The notes: generated by a model from the sequence alone, not told the origin. DNA of 64,000 bases from Bos javanicus (GCF_032452875.1 NC_083870.1:5394001-5458000); one strand, 5' to 3'. Counted from the first letter of the stretch, positions 47,781 to 59,543 are shown. Numbers and translations are program-made.

Positions 47781-50700
47781 CTAGATTCTGTATATATGCA
47801 TTAGAATACAATATTTATCTTTCTCTTTCTGACTCACTTCACTCTGTATAACAGGTTCTAGGTTCATCCACCTCATTAGAACTGACTCAAATGCATTCTT
47901 TTTTATGGCTGAGTACTATTCCATTGTGTATATGTACAACTTCTTTATCCAGTCATCTGTTGATGGACATCAAGGTTGCTTACCTGTTCTAGCTATTGTA
48001 AATAGTGCTGCAATGAACAATGGGATTCATGTGTCTTTTTCAATTTTGGTTTCCTCAAGTTATATGCCTAAGAGTGGGATTGCTGGGTCATACAGTGGTT
48101 TTATTCCTAGTTTTTAAGAAATCTCCATACCGTCTTCCATAGTGGCTGAATCAATTCACATTCCCACCAACAGTGCACCTCTCCAGCATTTATTGCTTGT
48201 AGACTTTTTGATGATGGCCATTCTGACTGGTGTGAGTTGATATTTCATTGTAGTTTTGATTTACATGTCTCTAATAATGATTGATATGAGTTGATATCTC
48301 ATTGTAGTTTTGATTTTCATGTCTCCAATAATGATTGATATTGAGCATCTTTTCATGTGTTTGTTAGCTATCTGTATGTCTTTTTTGAGAAATGTTTGTT
48401 TAGGTTTTTTTCCAATTTTTGATTGAGTTGTTTGTTTTCCTGGTATTGAGTTATATGAACTGCTTGTTTCTTTTGGGAGTTAATCCTTTGTCAGTTGTTT
48501 CATTTGCCATTATTTTCTCCCATTCTGAGGGTTGTTTCTTCACCTTGCTTATAGTTTCCTTTGCTGTGCAAAATCTCTTAAGTTTAATCAGGTCCCACTT
48601 TTGTTTTTATTTTCATTATTTTAGGAGGTGGGTAATAAAGGATTGTGCTTTGATTTAGGTCATCGAGTGTTCTGCCTATGCTTACTTATAAGAGTTTTAT
48701 AGTTTCTGGTCTTACATTTTGGTCTTTAGTCCATTTTGAGTTTATCTTTGTGTATGGCATTAGGAAGTGTTCGCAATTCATTCTTTTATATATAGCTGTC
48801 CAGTTTTCCCAGCACCATTTATTGAAGAGGCTGTCTTTGCCCCATTGTATATTCTTGCCTCCATTGTCAAAAATAAATTACTCATAGACACATGGGTTTA
48901 TTTCTGGGCTTTCTATCTTGTTCCATTGGTCTATATTCATGTTTTTGGGCCAGTACCATACTGTCTTGATTACTGTAGCTTTGTAGTATAATCTGAAGTC
49001 AGGAAGGTTGATTCTTCTAGCTTCATTCTTCTTTCTCAAGGCTGCTTTGGTTATTCAGAGTTTTCTGCATACAGTATACTGTCATCTGCAAACAGTGAAA
49101 GTTTTATTTTTTTCTATTCCAATCTGGATTTCTTTTATTTCTTTTTCTTCTCTGATTACTATAGATAGGACTTCCAGAACTATGTTGAATAACAGTGGTG
49201 AAAGTGGACACCCTTGTCTTATTCCTCACCTTAGGGGAATGCTTTCAATTTTTCACCATTGAGAATAATGTTATTGTAAGCTTATCATATATGGCCTTTA
49301 CTATTTTGAGGTAGGTTCCTTCTATGCCTGTAATTTAAAGAGTTAACTATAAATGGGTTCTGAAGTTTGTCAAAGACTTTTTCTGCATCTATTGAGATTA
49401 GCATATGGATTTTATCTTTCAAATTGTTAATATGGTGTATCACATTGGTTGATTTTGTATAATGAAGAATCCTGGCACTCCTGGAATAAACCCAACTTAT
49501 CGTGGTGTTGAGCTTTTTGATGTGTTGCTGAATTCTGTTCACTAGAATTTTTTTGAGGATTTCTGCATCTATGTTCACCAGTGACATTGGCCTGTAGTTT
49601 TCATTTATTGCATTGTATTTGTCCAGTTTTGGTATCAAGGTGATGGTGGCCTCATAGAATGCGTTAAGTGTCCCTTCCTCTTCAATTTTTTGAAAGAGTT
49701 TTAGAAGGATAGGCATTAGCTCTTCACTAAATGTTTGAAAGAATTTGCCTGTGAAGCCAACTGATCCTGGGCTTTTGATTTTTGGGAGATTTTCAATCAC
49801 AGTTTCAATTTCAGTGCTTGTAATTGGGTTGGTCATAATTTTTATTTCTTCCTGGTTCATTCTTGGAAGATTGAGCTTTTCTAAGAATATGTCCATTTCT
49901 TCCAGGGTATCCATTTTATTGCTATATAGTTGTTCATAATAGTCTCTTATAATCCTTTGTATTTCTGCATTGTCTGTTGTAACCTCTCCTTTTTCATTAC
50001 TAAATTCATTGATTTGAGTCTTCTTTTTTCCTTGATGAGTCTCTAAAAGTTTGTCAATTTTACTTATCTTCTCAAAGAATCAGCTTTTAGTTTTATTAAT
50101 CATTACTATAGTTTCTTTCATTTCCTTTTCACTTATTTCTGCTCTGATCTTCATGATTTCTTTCCTTCTACTAATTTTTTTGGGGGGTGTAGGAGGGGGA
50201 AGGTTGTTCTTTTTCCATTTGTTTTAGGTGTAGAGTTAGGTTGTCTATTCAATGTTTTTCTTGTTTCTTAAGGTAGGATTGCTTTGCTATAAACTTTCCT
50301 CTTGGATCTGCTTTTGCTGCATCCCATAGGTTTTGAGTTTTGTTTTCATTGTCATCTGTTTCTAGAAATTTTTTGAATTCTTCAGTAACCTGTAGGTTAT
50401 TTAAAAACGTATTGCTTGATCTCTATGTGTTTGCATTTCTTTCATTTTTTTTTCTTGTAATTGATTATTCTCAAAGCATTGTGGTTGGAGAAGATGCTTG
50501 ATGTGATTTCAATTTTCTTAAATTTACTGAGGTTTGATTTGTGATCCAAGATATGGTCTATCCTGGAGAATGTTCTATTTGCACTTGAAAGAAGGTGTAT
50601 TCTTTTGCATTTGGATGGAACGTCCTGAAGATATCAATGAGAACCATCTCATCTAGTGTATCATTTAAGACTTGTTTCCTTATTAATTTTCTGTTTTGAT

Positions 50701-51164
50701 GATCTGTCTGTTGCTGTGATTGGGGAGTTAAAGTCTCCTACTATTATTCTGTTGCTGTCAGTTTCTCCTTTTATATCTGCTAGTGTGTGTCTTATGCATT
50801 GAGGTGCTCCTATGTTGGGTCTATATAACTTTACCATTGCTATCTCTTCCTCTTGGATTTATCCCTTGATCATTATGCAATATCCTTCCTTATCACTGAT
50901 AATATTCTTCATTTTAAGGACTATTTTGTCTGGTATGAGGATTGCTTCTCCAGTTTTTTTTTTGTTTCTCATTTACATGGAATATATTTTCCATTCTCTC
51001 ACTTTCAATCCATATGTGTCTATAGGTCTGAAGTGTGTTTCTTATAGACAGCCTGTATATGGGTCTTGCTTGTGTATCCATTCAGTCAGTCTGTGTCTTT
51101 TGGTTGAAGCATTTAATCCATTTACATTTAAAGTAATTATTCACATACATGTTCCTATTGCCAT
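47781..51164 (-). pseudogene. L1 ORF2 (endonuclease-RT) remnant
   Basis: Near 51100-50000 the endonuclease is readable in broken frames: LNVNGLNASTKRHRL, DPYIGCL-ETHF, a GDFNSPI box and DHILDHKSN. The RT fingers/palm appear at 49914-49285 (209 codons, with AEVIDALNKP-type region degraded and ISIDAEKVFDKLQNPF). The FADD box is retained next to 49070-49090 (SLFADDSILYAENSE), but about 433 bp is deleted right after it at about 49060 relative to the copy at 56766-58070. ORF2 ends with HIYRI and a stop at 47781-47783. Stops and frameshifts are frequent, so it is inactive. Confidence 0.9.
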
Positions 51165-51221
51165 TTTCTTAATTGTTTGGGATTGATTTTGTAGATCTTT
51201 TTCTTCTCTTGTATTTCTTGA

Positions 51222-52096
51222 CTATATAATTCCCTTTAACATTTGTTGTAAAGCTGATTTGGCAGTACTGAATTCTCTTAACTTTTGCTCGTCTGAAAAG
51301 CTTTTGATTTCTCCATCAGTTTTGAATGAGATCTTTGCCAGAAATGGTAATCTTGGTTATATATTTTTCCCCTTCAGTACTTTAAATATATCCTGCCAGT
51401 CCCTTCTGGCCTGCAGAGTTTCTGGTGAAACATCAGCTGTTAAATGTATGGGGTTTCCATTTTATGTTATTTATTGCTTTTCCCTTGCTGATTTTCATTT
51501 TATTTCTTTGTGTTTAGGCTTTGTTAGTGTGATTGGTATGTATCTTCACATGTTTGTCCTAGGATTTTACCTGTATGGGACTCTTTGAGCAACTTGAACT
51601 TGATTGACTATTTCCTTTTCCACGTTGGGGACATTTTCAACTATAATCTCTTCAAAATTTTTCTCATACCCTTTCTTTTTCTCTTCTTCTTCTGGGACCC
51701 CTATAATTCGAATGCAGGTGCTTTTGATATTGTCCCAGGTGTCTCTGAGACTATCATCAGTTCTTTTCATTCTTTCTGCTTTATTCTGCTCCTCATTTTA
51801 AATTGCAGGTCACTGATTCATTCTTCTGATTCAGATATTCTGCTACTGATTCCTTCTAGAGTATTTTTAATTTCAGTAATTATATTTGCCTCTGTATGGT
51901 TATATTTAAATTCTTCTAGGTCTTTGTTAATTGATTCTTGTATTTTCTCCATTCCGTTTTCAAGGTTTTTGATCATCTTTACTATCATTATTCTTAATTC
52001 TTTTTCAGGTAGCTTGCCTATGTCCTCTTTATTTATTTTGACTTCTGTGTTTCTAGCTTGTTCCTTCATTTGTGTAGTATTTCTCTGCCTTTTCAT
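51222..52096 (-). pseudogene. L1 ORF1 (RNA-binding chaperone) remnant
   Basis: The start MKRQRNTTQMKEQARNTEVK is preceded closely by an in-frame stop. The first 92 codons (52096-51818) form the N-terminal coiled-coil-like region and end in a stop. The RRM part follows at 51770-51567 (RDTWDNIKSTCIRIIGVPEE, then a EEIIVENVPN segment). The C-terminal domain (SPETLQARRDWQDIFKVLKG ... SALQQMLKGII) ends at 51222. ORF1p normally trimerises and coats L1 RNA. Several internal stops make this copy non-coding. Confidence 0.9.
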
Positions 52097-52352
52097 TATT
52101 ATTATTTTAGCTTATTGTGTTTGAGGTCTCATTTTCCCAGGCTTCAAGGTTGAATACTTTCTTCCTTGTGGTTTCTTCTCTCCTAAGATTGGTCCAGTGG
52201 TTTGTGTAAGCTTTGTATAAGGTGAGATTTGTGCCTTTTTTTTTTTTTTTTTTTTAATGATAGTTTGTTTTTCCTCTGACGGGCAAGGCTGAGTGAGGTG
52301 GTAATCCTGTCTGCTGATGATTGGGTTTGCATTTTTGTTTTGTTTGTTGTTT

Positions 52353-52556
52353 GCTTCCCTGGTGGCTCAGAGGGTAAAGCTTCTGCCTCCAATGCAGGAG
52401 ACCCAGATTTGATCCCCAGGTTGGGAAGATCCCCTGGAGAAGGAAATGGTAACCCACTCCAGTATTCTTGCCTGGAGAATCCCATGGACGGAGAAACCTG
52501 GTAGGCTACAGTCCATGGGGTCGCAAAGAGTCGGATACTACTGAGTGACCACTTTC
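52353..52556 (+). mobile_element. Bov-tA SINE in L1 5' UTR
   Basis: Complete plus-strand Bov-tA (gcttccctggtggctcagag to gatactactgagtgacc). The 15-bp duplication ttttgtttgttgttt / ttttgtttgctgttt at 52338-52352 and 52557-52571 has one mismatch. Confidence 0.95.
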
Positions 52557-53316
52557 TTTTGTTTGCTGTTTAGATGAGGAGTCCTGCACAGGCTGCTACT
52601 GGTGATTGGCTGATGCTGGGTCTTTTTTCAAGTGATTTCCTTTGTGTGAGGTCTTGCTATTTGATACTCCCTAGGGTGAGTTCTCTGGTATTCTAGGGTC
52701 AGTGCTCCCACTTCAAAGGCGCAGGGCTTGATCTCTGGTCATGAAGGAAGATTCCACAAGTGGTTTGTTAAGGCATTAAGTGAAATTAAAACAGACACTC
52801 AAAGATGAGAAATGAAAGATGAAACCCAAACAAATGGCAGTTACAAAATCAGGCAAATAATAATTAAAATAATAGAATATACACCCATAAGCAAAATCAA
52901 AACAGTCCAACAAAAATAAAGTACAGAAGACTGACCCAGCAAACAAAGGAAGTCAAAAATTATATTTACCATTTAAGAACAAAAACAACTAAAGCACAAA
53001 CTGAAAAACAAAATTAAAGCAAGGTGCCAAGTGTGGAATTAAGTAATTAAAACAAAAAACAAAACTAACAAATATTTTGAGAGGAAAGGAAAGATAGAAA
53101 AGAAAGAATAGACATATAAAATTAAATAGAGGTAGATGAAGAATATTTATATATATTAAATACTAACTGGAAGGGGGAAAGAACATAGGAAAAGCAAACA
53201 AGGGAATAAATGTAGAAAGAATATAATAGGTTTAAAAAAAATTAAAAGGAAAAGAAAAAATTTTTAAAAAAGAGGAAAAAAAAAAGTCCACAGAACAGCA
53301 AAAGCCCAAAGTAGAG

Positions 53317-53450
53317 GCTGCTGCTGCTGCTGCTAAGTCACTTCAGTTGTGTCTGACTTTGTGTGACCCTATAGATGGCAGCCCACCAGGCTCCTTCATC
53401 CCTGGGATTCTCCAGGAAAGAATACTGAAGTGGGTTGCTAGTTCCGTCTC
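53317..53450 (-). mobile_element. Bov-A single monomer
   Basis: (CTG)n, then one antisense Bov-A monomer (aagtcacttcagttgtgtct ... gggttgctagttccgtctcc) without the second. The flanking tagagg at both sides may be a short duplication. Confidence 0.88.
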
Positions 53451-54158
53451 CAACTTAGAGGAAGAGGTTTATAACAACAATAAAAAATGTGACTGAGGAG
53501 AAAAAAAAAAAATCAAAAGCTTAATTAGATTTCATAGTGCCAATAAAATCAACAGCTACAACAACAGGGGGTGGGAGGTGAGGGGGGGTGGAGAAAAAAT
53601 CCAAAAGAATCTACAGAACAGGTCAAAACATAAGAATAAAAAAGTTTTTCTTAAGTCACTGCTATCAGAGTCCTCTCCTTTGCTGGGAGTCACAGTCCAC
53701 TTCACCTCCCTAGGATGCCCTCCAACACTATGCTAGTCTCCAGACCTGTTGCGGGGGCAGCTCAGATTCTAATCTGGTCCTACTCCTGTGTGTTCTTGTC
53801 TTCAATGTCCACAGCTATCAGAACTAGTGCGTTTTCTTTTGTGGGAGTTCTCAATGACATTTTATATATTCTGTAGACACAGAGTCTGTCTGGCTGATCG
53901 TGTGGATTAAATCTGCAGCTTGTACAGCTGGTGGGAAGGTTTTCAGTGTTCTTCCTTAGCTACACTGCCCCAGGGTTTCAATTGTGGTTTTATTTCCACC
54001 TTTGCATGTGGGTTGTCCACTGGGGTTTGCTCCTGAGGCTGCCCTGGAGGACTTTGGTCTGCCCCAGTGAGGGCCAGGTGTGAAGAAGGTGCAGGTGCTT
54101 GGGTTGGAGGGCTTCTGGCAACACCAAGTACTCAGGGGAGTTGATGGGTAGGGCAGCA

Positions 54159-55246
54159 GGAAAATTTCTGCTTTATTGACTATGCCAAGGCCTTTGACTG
54201 TGTGGATCACCACAAAGTGTGGAAATTCTTAAAGAAATGGGAATACCAGACCACCTTACCTGCCTCTTGAGAAGTCTGTATGTAGGTCAGGAAGAAACAG
54301 TTAGAACTGAACATGGAACAACAGACTGGTTCCAAATAGGGAACGGGTATGTAAAGGCTGTATATTGTCACCCTCCTTATTTAAGTTATATGCAGAGTAC
54401 ATCATGAGAAATACTGGGCTGGATGAAGCACAAGCTGAAATTAAGATTGTCAGGAGAAAAGTCAATAACCTCAGACATGCAGATGATGCCACCCTTATGG
54501 GAGAAAGCAAAGAAGATCTAAAGAGCCTCTTGATGAATGTGAAAGAAACAAGTGAAAAAGTTGTCTTAAATTCAGAAATATAAGATCATGGGATCTGGTC
54601 CCATCCCTTCATGGCAAATAGATGGAGAAACAGTGGAAACAGTGACAGACTTTATTTTTGGGGGGCTCCAAAATCACTGCAGATGGTGACTGCAGCCATG
54701 AAATTAAAAGACACTTACTCCTTGGAAGAAAAGTTATGACCAATCTAGAGAGCATATTAAAAAGCAAAGACATTACTTTGCCAACAAAGGTCCATCTAGT
54801 CAAGGCTATGGTTTTTCCAGTGGTCATGTATGGATATGAGAGTTGGACTGTGAAGAAAGCTGAGCACTGAAGAATTGATGCTTTTGAACTGTGGTGTTGG
54901 AGAAGACTCTTGAGAGTCCCTTGGACTGCAAGGAGATCCAACCAGTCTATCCTAAAGGAAATCAGTCTTGAATATTCATTGGAAGGACTGATTTTGAAGC
55001 TGAAACTCTAATACTTTGGCTACCTGATATGAAGGACTGACTCATTTGAAAAGACCCTGATGCTGGGAAAGATTGAAGGCAGGGGGAGAAGGACATGACA
55101 CAGGATGAGATGGGTGGATGGCATCACTGACTCAATAGACATGAGGTTGAGTAAACTCTGGAAGCTGGTGATGGACAGGGAGGCCTGGCGTGCTGCAGTC
55201 CATGGTGTTGCAAAGAGTCAAATACAACTGAGTGACTGAACTGAAC
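54159..55246 (+). mobile_element. BovB LINE, 1.1 kb, in L1 5' UTR
   Basis: 5'-truncated in RT motif A (ttctgctttattgactatgc) and running to gactgaactgaactgag. Codons at 54365-54583 show the active-site box as HADD (54476-54487), with Tyr replaced by His. Further down, a 70-codon frame at 54658-54870 covers the thumb region. It is inactive. Confidence 0.95.
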
Positions 55247-55385
55247 TGAGAAGGGTATGGCAACCAGTATTTGTCAATACACTCCAGTATTCTTGCCTGG
55301 AGAACCGCCCTCCCTAACAGAGAAGCCTGGCAGGCCACAGTTCACTGGGTCACAAATAGTTGGACACAACTGAAGCGATCTTGAG
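55247..55385 (+). mobile_element. Bov-tA fragment joined to BovB 3' end
   Basis: It starts at gaagggtatggcaacc and runs to ggacacaactgaagcgatct. A 14-bp block (agtatttgtcaata) is inserted after ggcaacc. The BovB tail abuts it directly. Confidence 0.85.
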
Positions 55386-56407
55386 TGCATAGATGCAAGA
55401 CATTTTTTGCCTGTGGCAGCTCTGCCCCAGTGATGGTTGAGTGTGAAACTGGTGTAGCTGCCTGGAATGCAGGGACCCTGGTGGAGACAAGCGTGCAGGG
55501 ACATGAACTGCCTCTGCTGCAGGAGTTATGGCTCTATCAGAGTCTTTTTTCCAGCTTCTTGTAGCTGGCGATCAGAAGACCTCTTGGGCCAGTTTTTCTC
55601 CATAGCTCTGCCTGTTCAGGCATGTAGATGGCTCCCTTGCCTGGAATCCTTCTCTGATGTTTGGAGCATCAGTCGCATACAGGGGCACTCTGGGTGGGTT
55701 CCTACTCTGTAGTTTAGTGCCTTGGGCATTTGATGGGCCAGCCACTCTATTGTTCAACTGCCGATGCTGGCGTGTGGGGACAGAGAGGCTCTGGTGATGG
55801 CTCCACCCCCTACACATGACCCAGCTGCATCACCTTGCTTCTCTGGCTGTCTGGCTTTCCTCCACTGGCATTTTCCACCATAATCTCCTCCCTCACATCC
55901 CCTGGATCCATCTCTCTGAAGTCAATAGCAGCCCTCACCCTAGGTTTTCTCCACAATCTCTAAACTCCAGCTCCCAGCCACTGTGCCTTCTAGGGGACCT
56001 GCTTCCCTGTCCAGGGTATGTATGGCTGTGCAAGGACTGTCTAATTCTTATTCCATTTAGGCTGTCACAGATCAGCTGTTTCACTCTCAGCCTTAAATGT
56101 TTCTCCTCTGACTCAGACGATTGCTCCAATGTGGGGATCGGACCCCTCCTTTAGTTCCCCCACCCCCCGAGGGCAGATCTAGTCCTACTAACACTCCTGT
56201 TTCCCCTCCTAGTTCTTTCATCCTATTGAGTTTTGCATGGTTCTATATATTCTTTACCACTGGTCAGGTACTTCTGTCTGCTCTCAGCTGGCATTCTGCC
56301 TGCACTTCTGTGTCTGAAGGTGTATTCCTGATGGATCTGTAGAGAGACATGCACTTAATGTCCACCTACTCCTCCGACATCTTGTTCTGTCTGTTCATTT
56401 GTTTTTT

Positions 56408-56748
56408 AAATCAGTTAAGAGGAAAAAGGGGGAGAAATATGTGATTGCTCTGTCCTTTTAATTATATATATATATATGTATGTATATATATATATATATA
56501 TATATAATTATTTTGACTGGCTGTCTTTGTGGGGTTTTTTTGTTTGTTTGTTTGCTTGCATGAAATCATACTACTGTCTTTTGTCACTCTTTCAGCCTGA
56601 AAAATTTTGTTTAATATTTCTTACAAAGTGGTTCTGCTAGAAATTAATTGTCTAACTTTTTATTTATCTGAGAATGTCTTTATTTTATCTTCATTTTTTT
56701 GATGGCCATTGTTTCTTTAATGGGATTTTTTACAAAAAAGATTTGAGT
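56408..56748 (-). mobile_element. Old L1 (L1M-type) continuation
   Basis: Antisense landmarks ttcagcctgaaaaattttgt, aatatttcttacaaagtgg and ctgagaatgtctttatttta place this upstream of the part at 47100-47413 in the same old L1. It contains the TA repeat at 56462-56508. Confidence 0.7.
56462..56508. repeat. (TA)n microsatellite
   Basis: TA dinucleotides interrupted by two TATG units near 56476-56484. Confidence 0.92.
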
Positions 56749-56765
56749 TGAAAGTATAAAGTTCC

Positions 56766-58063
56766 AATATTCTGGGAGGTGGGTCATAGAGGATCCTGCT
56801 GTGATGTATGTCGGAGAGTGTTTTGCCTATGTTCTCCTCTAGGAGTTTTGTAGTTTCTGTTCTTACGTTTAGATCTTTAATCCATTTTGAGTTTATTTTT
56901 GTGTATGGTGTTAGAAAGTGTTCTAGTTTCATTCTTTTACAAGTGGTTGACCAGTTTTCCCAGCACCACTTGTTAAAGAGATTGTTTTTAATCCATTGTA
57001 TATTCTTGCCTCCTTTGTCAAAGATAAGGTGTCCATATGTGTGTGGATTTATCTCTGGGCTTTCTATTTTGTTCCATTGATCTATATTTCTGTCTTTGTG
57101 CCAGTACCATACTGTCTTGATGACTGTGGCTTTGTAATAGAGCCTGAAGTCAGGTAGGTTGATTCCTCCAGTTCCATTCTTCTTTCTCAAGATAGCTTTG
57201 GCTATTCGAGGTTTTTTGCATTTCCATACAAATTGTGAAATTATTTGTTCTAGCTCTGTGAAGAATACTGTTGGTATCTTGATAGGGATTGCATTGAATC
57301 TATAAATTGCTTTGGGTAGTATACTCATTTTCACTATATTGATTCTTCCAATCCATGAACATGGTATATTTCTCCATCTATTAGTGTCCTCTTTGATTTC
57401 TTTCACCAGTGCTTTATAGTTTTCTATATATAGGTCTTTAGTTTATTTAGGTAGATATATTCCTAAGTATTTTATCCTTTCTGTTGCAATGGTGAATGGA
57501 ATTGTTTCCTTAATTTCTCTTTCTGTTTTCTCATTATTAATGCATAGGAATGCAAGGGATTTCTGTGTGTTGATTTTATATCCTGCAACTTTACTATAAT
57601 CATTGATTAGTTCTAGTAATTTTCTGGTGGAGTCTTTAGGGTTTTCTATGTAGAGGATCATGTCATCTGCAAATAGTGAGAGTTTTACTTCTTCTTTTCC
57701 AATTTGGATTCCTTTTATTTCTTTTTCTGCTCTGATTGCTGTGGCCAAAACTTCCAAAACTATGTTGAATAGTAATGGTGAAAGTGGGCACCCTTATCTT
57801 GTTTCTGACTTTAGAGGAAATGCTTTCAATTTTTCACCATTGAGGATAATGTTTGCTGTGGGTTTGTCATATATAGCTTTTATTATGTTGAGGTATGTTC
57901 CTTCTATTCCTACTTTCTGGAGAGTTCTTATCATAAATGGATGTTGAATTTTGTCAAAGGTTTTCTCTGCATCTATTGAGATAATCATATGGTTTTTATT
58001 TTTCAATTTGTTAATGTGGTGTATTACATTGATTGATTTGTGGATATTGAAGAATCCTTGCAT
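56766..58063 (-). pseudogene. L1 reverse transcriptase fragment (inverted)
   Basis: Three successive frames (58063-57794, 57757-57443, 57406-56717) carry the RT palm: NVIHHINKLKNKNHMIISID, the catalytic SLFADDMILYIENP (near 57650-57690), KYLGIYLPK and the thumb/connection region. FADD is intact. Single frameshifts separate the frames. The piece is cut off from its C-terminus by the inversion. Confidence 0.93.
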
Positions 58064-58071
58064 CCCTGGGA

Positions 58072-58798
58072 CCTAATTAAACTTAAAAGCTTCTGCACAA
58101 CAAAGGAAACTATTAGCAAAGTGAAAAGGCAGCCTTCAGAATGGGAGAAAATAATAGCAAATGAAGCAACTGACAAACAACTAATCTCAAAAATATACAA
58201 GCAACTCCTACAGCTCAACTCCAGAAAAATAAATGACCCAATCAAAAAATGGGCCAAAGAACTAAATAGACATTACTCCAAAGAAGACATACAGATGGCT
58301 AACAAACACATGAAAAGATGCTCAACATCACTCAATATCAGAGAAATGCAAATCAAAACCACTATGAGGTACCATTTCACGCCAGTCAGAATGGCTGCGA
58401 TCCAAAAGTCTACAAGCAATAAATGCTGGAGAGGGTGTGGAGAAAAGGGAACTCTCTTACACTGTTGGTGGGAATGCAACCTAGTACAGCCACTATGGAG
58501 AACAGTGTGGAGATTCCTTAAAAAACTGGAAATAGAACTGCCTTATGATCCAGCAATCCCACTGCTGGGCATACACACTGAGGAAACCAGAAGGGAAAGA
58601 GACACGTGTACCCCAATGTTCATCGCAGCACTGTTTATAATAGCCAGGACATGGAAGCAACCTAGATGCCCATCAGCAGATGAATGGATAAGAAAGCTGT
58701 GGTACATATACACAATGGAGTATTACTCAGCCATTAAAAAGAATACATTTGAATCAGTTCTAATGAGGTGGATGAAACTGGAGCCTATTATACAGTGA
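58072..58798 (+). pseudogene. L1 ORF2 C-terminal fragment, open
   Basis: About 240 codons open, from LIKLKSFCTTKETISKVKRQ to MKLEPIIQ, with the same Cys-rich CWRGCGEKGTLLHCWWEC segment as 45317-46067. It ends with a TGA at 58796-58798, where the copy at 45317-46067 continues 30 or so residues further. The ATG at 58040 belongs to the inverted part and is accidental. Confidence 0.93.
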
Positions 58799-59183
58799 AG
58801 TAAGCCAGAAAGAAAAACACCAATACAGTATACTAACGCATACATATGGAGTTTAGAAAGATGGTAACAATAACCCTGTGTATGAGACAGCAAAAGAGAC
58901 ACTGATGTATAGATCAGTCTTATGGACTCTGTGGGAGAGGGAGAGGGTGGGAAGATTTGGGAGAATGGCATTGAAACATGTATACTATCATGTAGGAAAT
59001 GAGTTGACAGTCCAGGTTCGATGCACGATACTGGATGCTTGGGGCTGGTGCACTGGGACGACCCAGAGGGAGGGTATGGGGAGGGAGGAGAGAGGAGGGT
59101 TCCGGATGGGGAACACATGTATTCCTGTGGCAGATTCATTTCGATATTTGGCAAAACCAATACAATATTGTAAAGTTTAAAAA

Positions 59184-59543
59184 AAAAAAAAAGTTTAGGG
59201 TAGAAAATCTTCAAAGGAAAGGGGTCAGAGGGGAGCCAAGTACTCTGATTTGCCCAAATAATTGGCTGACAGCTATATTATACACACAAATAAAAAACAC
59301 CAAGGAGCCAATGAAAAAAATCAGCACCTGCAAGCTGAAAAACTAAACAGAAGTGTTAACTGCTGTGCATTATATAGAAGATAAGACTTAGAGTTTATTC
59401 AAGTTAACTCTACTATAGCAAAAATCATTGTCTATTGTATATAGTAGTCTTCTTTATGTTAGCAATTAATCATGATAAAATTAAATAATAATGTAGAATA
59501 TTATTGTCCAAAACTATAGTAAAGATTCAAAGATTAAAAAAAA
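59184..59543 (+). mobile_element. Probable L1 3'-transduced segment
   Basis: It lies between the L1 A-tract (59170-59183) and a second, shorter A-tract (59536-59543) that directly precedes the right target duplication. It matches no other part of this window. AATAAA-like hexamers occur at about 59286-59292. The simplest reading is read-through transcription at the source L1 and co-mobilisation of its 3' flank. Confidence 0.8.

Larger units (their letters stand above)
47414..56391 (-). mobile_element. Full-length ruminant L1 with nested insertions
   Basis: On the minus strand it starts near 56391 (agaacaagatgtcggaggag). It then holds a long GC-richer 5' UTR, an A-rich 5' UTR part, ORF1 (52096-51222), ORF2 (51164-47781) and 3' UTR to 47414. 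Later insertions in the 5' UTR are at 52353-52556, 53317-53450, 54159-55246 and 55247-55385. The flanks 47398-47413 and 56392-56407 match over 16 bp with two mismatches, a likely target duplication. Without inserts it is about 7.4 kb. Both ORFs are broken. Confidence 0.9.
52120..56391 (-). promoter_or_regulatory. L1 5' UTR, presumed internal promoter
   Basis: The region upstream of ORF1 is bipartite: A-rich on its sense-distal side (52800-53650) and GC-richer toward the 5' end (53650-56391). At the very start, 56374-56384 (minus) reads caagatgtcgg, close to the YY1-type site caagatggcgg known at the start of other L1s but with one changed base. Promoter function is inferred from family knowledge, and interruptions by SINEs and BovB make activity unlikely. 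Confidence 0.45.
56766..59183 (+). mobile_element. Ruminant L1 with inverted 5' part (twin priming)
   Basis: 56766-58070 is L1 ORF2 in antisense. At 58071 the sequence switches to sense and runs through the ORF2 C-terminus and 3' UTR to an A-tract at 59170-59183. The two parts are adjacent in element coordinates, with only a few dozen bases missing at the switch. This is the hallmark of twin priming. A 17-bp perfect duplication, tgaaagtataaagttcc, lies at 56749-56765 and 59544-59560. The second copy comes only after an extra 360 bp. Confidence 0.95.

Noticed and set aside
51585..52124. 179-codon plus-strand hydrophobic frame as a membrane protein
   Set aside because: It is the antisense shadow of L1 ORF1. 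T-rich antisense gives false hydrophobic stretches, as at 50812-51186 and 45696-46118.
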